Origin: Actinoplanes regularis
GTDB lineage: Bacteria; Actinomycetota; Actinomycetes; Mycobacteriales; Micromonosporaceae
DNA length: 64,000 nucleotides
NCBI RefSeq assembly: GCF_900188005.1
Contig: NZ_FZNR01000001.1
Span: 248,001-312,000 of the forward strand
Direction of reading: 5' to 3'
This document shows positions 61,226 to 64,000 of the stretch, in pieces (the first letter of the stretch is position 1; every line of letters begins with the position of its first letter). The position numbers were made by a program, and so were the translations under genes. The notes under the pieces are model-generated. The model did no database searches, was not told the origin of the DNA, and saw nothing but the letters and a program-made list of their open reading frames with translations.

Positions 61226-61873
61226 GTGAAAGGGCACAATCGTCGGGTGCTTCTCGATTTCGTACGCGCTCACACCGTCCCCGCGCCGGTCCCGTTCGTC
61301 CCGGAGATCGATCTCCGGCAGGCCCAGGAACCGATCGCGCTCTGGGAGGCCACCGAGTCCGGCGGCACCGAGCAGCCGCCGCCGTTCTGGGCGTTCGCCT
61401 GGGCCGGCGGGCAGGCGCTGGCCCGGCACATCCTGGACGACCCCGGACTGGTCGCCGGCCGCAGCGTGCTGGACCTGGCCACCGGCTCCGGCCTGGTGGC
61501 GGTCGCGGCGGCGCGAGCCGGGGCGCGGCCGGTCGTCGCCAACGACATCGACCCGCTGTCGCTGGCGGCGGCCGCGGCCAACGCCGAGGACAACGCGGTC
61601 ACGATCGAGACGCTCGAGGGCGACCTGCTGGACACCGACGACAAGTACGGCGTGGTGCTGGCCGGGGACGTCTTCTACAGCCGGGAGATGGCCGCGCGGG
61701 TGCTGCCGTACCTGCGGCGGGCGGCCGGCCGTGGCTCGCTGGTGCTGGTCGGTGACCCGGGGCGGGCCTACCTGCCGGAGGGCCTGGTCAAGCGGGCCAC
61801 CTACGACGTGCCGGTGATCGAGGCGCTGGAGAGCTGCACCGTCCGCCGGACCTCGGTCTGGCAGGTCGTCTGA
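61226..61873 (+). CDS. SAM-dependent methyltransferase (ETFB/protein-lysine type)
   Basis: 215 residues from GTG 61226 (GTG 61247 also possible). SAM motif I is VLDLATGSGLVAVAAARAGA, with the acidic residue in VVANDIDPLSL, and GVVLAGDVFYSREMA as motif IV. PPPFWAFAWAGGQALARHIL before motif I is typical of the METTL20/ETF-beta lysine methyltransferase and related nicotinamide-methylase-like group. The target protein is not known. It is convergent with the ROK kinase gene. Confidence 0.85.
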   Translation: MKGHNRRVLLDFVRAHTVPAPVPFVPEIDLRQAQEPIALWEATESGGTEQPPPFWAFAWAGGQALARHILDDPGLVAGRSVLDLATGSGLVAVAAARAGARPVVANDIDPLSLAAAAANAEDNAVTIETLEGDLLDTDDKYGVVLAGDVFYSREMAARVLPYLRRAAGRGSLVLVGDPGRAYLPEGLVKRATYDVPVIEALESCTVRRTSVWQVV

Positions 61874-61895
61874 TCGCCGGCGGCGGCCGCCGGGA

Positions 61896-62663
61896 TCACC
61901 ACTGGCCCAGGGTCCAGGCGCGCACGCCGCCGACGATGCCGGCCGTGTTCGGCACCACCACCACGTCGTCGCCCATCCGGGCGAGCTGAGCCGGGGTGAT
62001 CAGCCGGGAATTGCCGCCGCCCAGGTAGACCCGGTCCCAGAGGAAGACCGGCCGCAGCCCCTCGATCACGTTGCGGACCCGGCGGGACCAGAGCGCGTCG
62101 CCCAGCCGGCGACGCTCGTGCTCGCCGATGTAGGTGTCGTAGGACATCCCCCAGCGCACCGGGGCCTGCGACATCTCCAGGTGCGGGGCGAGTTCGCCGC
62201 CGTCGAAGAGGGCGCAGCCCAGCCCGGTCCCGAGGGTCAGCACCAGCTCGCAGCCGGTGCCCGCGACCACCCCGGCGCCGTGCACCTCGGCGTCGTTGAG
62301 CACCAGGGTCGGCAGCCCGAACGCCTCGGCCAGCGCGGTCCGGGCGTCGAACCCACGCCAGGCCTCGAGCAGCTCGGGATCCACCTTTGTGCGGGGCCCG
62401 CTCCTGGTCACGTAGTGCGGGGTGGCCACCACGACACCGTGCCGGATCATGCCGGGCATCCCGACCGTGACCCGGTCCGCGGTGGGTAGCTGGCCACCGA
62501 GGTCGACCAGGGTCTTGACGAACAGGTCGGGCGGCAACGGGTACGGAGTCGGCACCCGGATCGGATGAGCCCGCATGGTGCCCGCGTCGTCGAGGACCGA
62601 GCCCTTTATGCCGCCACCGCCACAGTCGATCGTCAGGGTGAAAGTCACGCCGCCAGTCTGCAT
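61896..62663 (-). CDS. ROK-type kinase, polyphosphate glucokinase-like
   Basis: 255 residues from ATG 62663, preceded by a strong AGGAGGTG. The phosphate loop is TLTIDCGGGGIKGSVLDD, VTVGMPGMI and the catalytic region LVLNDAEVHGAG follow, then LTLGTGLGCALFDGG. Length and order match the PPGK branch of the ROK family (about 250 residues), which phosphorylates glucose with polyphosphate or ATP. The N-terminal DCGGGG is a little unusual where DIGGSG is common. The gene starts 25 bp after bioD on the same strand. Confidence 0.82.
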   Translation of the reverse strand: MQTGGVTFTLTIDCGGGGIKGSVLDDAGTMRAHPIRVPTPYPLPPDLFVKTLVDLGGQLPTADRVTVGMPGMIRHGVVVATPHYVTRSGPRTKVDPELLEAWRGFDARTALAEAFGLPTLVLNDAEVHGAGVVAGTGCELVLTLGTGLGCALFDGGELAPHLEMSQAPVRWGMSYDTYIGEHERRRLGDALWSRRVRNVIEGLRPVFLWDRVYLGGGNSRLITPAQLARMGDDVVVVPNTAGIVGGVRAWTLGQW

Positions 62664-62688
62664 GCCGCCCACCTCCTGCGGAGGGTCG

Positions 62689-63741
62689 CTATCCCGCTTC
62701 TTCGGCCCAAACGCGCCAATTATCCAGCACGCCGTACAGCGCCGGGGTGAGCCAGCCCGGGGCGGAGCGGCGGAAGACGCCGGGATCCATCGATCCAGCA
62801 CCGGCCGGGAGGGCGCCGACCAGGTGCGGGAGCAGCTCGCTCAGGTTGGCCCAGTGCACCAGCTCCGGATCGGCGGGCCAGGCTCCGAGGATGACCTTGG
62901 CGGACACCCCGCGGCGCTCCAGCGCCTCCAGGGTGAGCGCCGTGTGGTTCAGCGTGCCGAGCCCGGCCCGCGCCACCACCAGCACGTTCGCGGCGAGCGT
63001 GGTGGCCAGGTCGGCGAAGGTCCAGGGCTCGCCGGACGGGCGCAGGCCCATCGGCACCAGCAGGCCGCCGGCGCCCTCGACCAGGACCAGGTCGTGCTTC
63101 TCGGCCTCGGCCCGGATGCCGTCGACGACGTCGAAGAGCTCCAGCGGCGGCAGCTCGGCAACCTTGGCCGCGGCCAGCGGGGCGAGCGGCTCGGGATATT
63201 CCGCCAGGGTACGGACGGTGTCGGGACCGGCCAGCCGGGTGACCACCTCGGCGTCGGTCGGGGCGCCGGTGATCGTGCCGGTCTGACCCGGCTTGATGAC
63301 CGCCACCCGCAGGCCGGCGGCCTGGGCGGCGGCGGCCACGGCGGCGGTGGTGATGGTCTTGCCGACCTCGGTGTCGGTGCCGGTGACCAGGACGATCCCG
63401 CGCCACTCGATCGGGTCGGGGGTCCGGCGCGGCGCGGCCGCCGGGGTCTCGGCGGTCTCCGCGGACTCCGGCTCACCCTGCCCGGCGGCTTCCGGCTCGG
63501 CAGCCTCCGGCTCCGCCGGTGGGACGATCAAGTCGGCGGCCTCCGGCTCCGTCGGCGGGTCGACCGGGTCGGCGGCCTGATTCGGCTGCCCGCCCCCGTG
63601 CGTGTGCAACGGGTCGGCCGGGTCGAGCACCCGCGTCGGCGGCGCGACGGGCAGCCCGTGCCCGCCGCTGCGCCAGCCACGCGGCAACGGGGTGACCGCG
63701 ACCCCCGGGTAGGAGGCGGTCCGGAGAGGATCGGCGTTCAT
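62689..63741 (-). CDS. bioD: Dethiobiotin synthetase with N-terminal extension
   Basis: 350 residues from ATG 63741, which overlaps the bioF stop (ATGA). The catalytic domain starts near residue 115: P-loop LVTGTDTEVGKTITTAA, VIKPGQTG and LVEGAGGLLVPMG are BioD signatures. It closes the ureido ring of biotin using ATP and CO2. BioD is normally about 220-240 residues; here some 110 extra N-terminal residues are Pro/Glu/Ala-rich with short acidic repeats (PPAEPEAAEPEAA), probably disordered. Confidence 0.93.
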   Translation of the reverse strand: MNADPLRTASYPGVAVTPLPRGWRSGGHGLPVAPPTRVLDPADPLHTHGGGQPNQAADPVDPPTEPEAADLIVPPAEPEAAEPEAAGQGEPESAETAETPAAAPRRTPDPIEWRGIVLVTGTDTEVGKTITTAAVAAAAQAAGLRVAVIKPGQTGTITGAPTDAEVVTRLAGPDTVRTLAEYPEPLAPLAAAKVAELPPLELFDVVDGIRAEAEKHDLVLVEGAGGLLVPMGLRPSGEPWTFADLATTLAANVLVVARAGLGTLNHTALTLEALERRGVSAKVILGAWPADPELVHWANLSELLPHLVGALPAGAGSMDPGVFRRSAPGWLTPALYGVLDNWRVWAEEAG

Positions 63742-64000
63742 GGTGCGCACTCCACGATCACGTCCAGGGCCCGGGCGAAGTCCGCTTCGGGCACGCCCGC
63801 GTTGACGGTCAGCCGCAGGCGCGAGCTGCCGTCCGGGGTCGAGGGTGGCCGGAAACAGCCGACCGCCACGCCACGATCCCGGCAGTCGGCGGCCCAGGCG
63901 ACCGCGGCCTCGGGGCCCGGGGCGGGCACCGAGAGCACTCCGGCGGCCGGATCGACGACCGGGTATCCCGCCGCGCGCAGCCGCGCGGCGATCCGGGCAC
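63738..64000 (-). CDS. bioF: 8-amino-7-oxononanoate synthase, C-terminal end (5' part beyond window)
   Basis: The visible 87 residues end a BioF-like PLP enzyme: AGVLSVPAPGPEAAVAWA, GVAVGCFRPPSTPDGSSRLR and LTVNAGVPEADFARALDVI match the small domain of BioF, including the FRPPSTP motif. The stop overlaps bioD, which confirms the biotin operon. The enzyme condenses pimeloyl thioester with alanine. The start is outside the window. Confidence 0.88.
   Translation of the reverse strand, partial: ARIAARLRAAGYPVVDPAAGVLSVPAPGPEAAVAWAADCRDRGVAVGCFRPPSTPDGSSRLRLTVNAGVPEADFARALDVIVECAP

Overview
The window is 64 kb of GC-rich DNA with few gaps. It uses GTG and TTG starts freely, has many ATGA-type stop/start overlaps, and carries an Lsr2 gene, a desferrioxamine-type siderophore operon and actinobacterial two-component genes. 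This points to a filamentous actinomycete, most likely Micromonosporaceae (Actinoplanes-like). That placement is inference; no rRNA is present to settle it. No phage, integrase, transposase or CRISPR locus is visible.

Layout. 1-4.9 kb: the end of a dynamin-like gene, a membrane-anchored Hsp70-like protein, and an OhrR-type peroxide sensor beside a catalase-like protein. 5.0-5.3 kb: three tRNA genes (Gly, Cys, Val) on the minus strand with a hairpin terminator. 5.5-10.4 kb: an Eis-like acetyltransferase, a repeat-filled gap, and a minus-strand trio (ferric-reductase-like membrane protein, FMN-binding protein, ApbE) that looks like an extracytosolic flavin electron-transfer chain. 10.5-13.2 kb: translationally coupled cobalamin genes cobL-cobM-cobK. 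13.3-15.7 kb: three unrecognised genes. 15.95-23.3 kb: an iron box followed by a desferrioxamine-type operon in which two pairs of functions are fused, an acyltransferase with the NIS synthetase (DesC-DesD) and a penicillin acylase with a second acyltransferase. 23.4-29.3 kb: an arabinofuranosidase/ABC sugar importer operon, its LacI regulator and two candidate operators. 29.3-37.8 kb: an NHEJ-type polymerase, an acyl-CoA dehydrogenase, a diguanylate cyclase, a membrane alpha/beta hydrolase, a monooxygenase-like protein and a Ser-rich secreted Asp-box protein. 37.8-38.9 kb: a gene-free stretch with three different tandem arrays. 38.9-42.5 kb: a NarL-type two-component pair divergent from a fatty acid desaturase, then a small secreted protein. 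42.9-55.8 kb: a seven-gene plus-strand run headed by a KS-AT-ACP-oxoamine synthase fusion. 56-64 kb: lsr2, an epimerase, a GGDEF-EAL protein, a methyltransferase, a ROK kinase, bioD and the end of bioF.

The most unusual unit is the 42.9-55.8 kb run. A single protein joins an iterative-type PKS module without reductive domains to a BioF/serine palmitoyltransferase-like enzyme. It is followed at once by an MMPL exporter, a CDP-alcohol phosphatidyltransferase overlapping the exporter gene, an acyl-activating ligase, a GT-C glycosyltransferase and a GMC oxidoreductase. Together these read as a pathway for an amino-ketone, possibly sphingoid-like, lipid that is given a polar head and exported. I cannot match this arrangement to a characterised pathway. 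Second in interest are the double gene fusion in the siderophore operon and the internal ribosome binding site inside one of those fusions.
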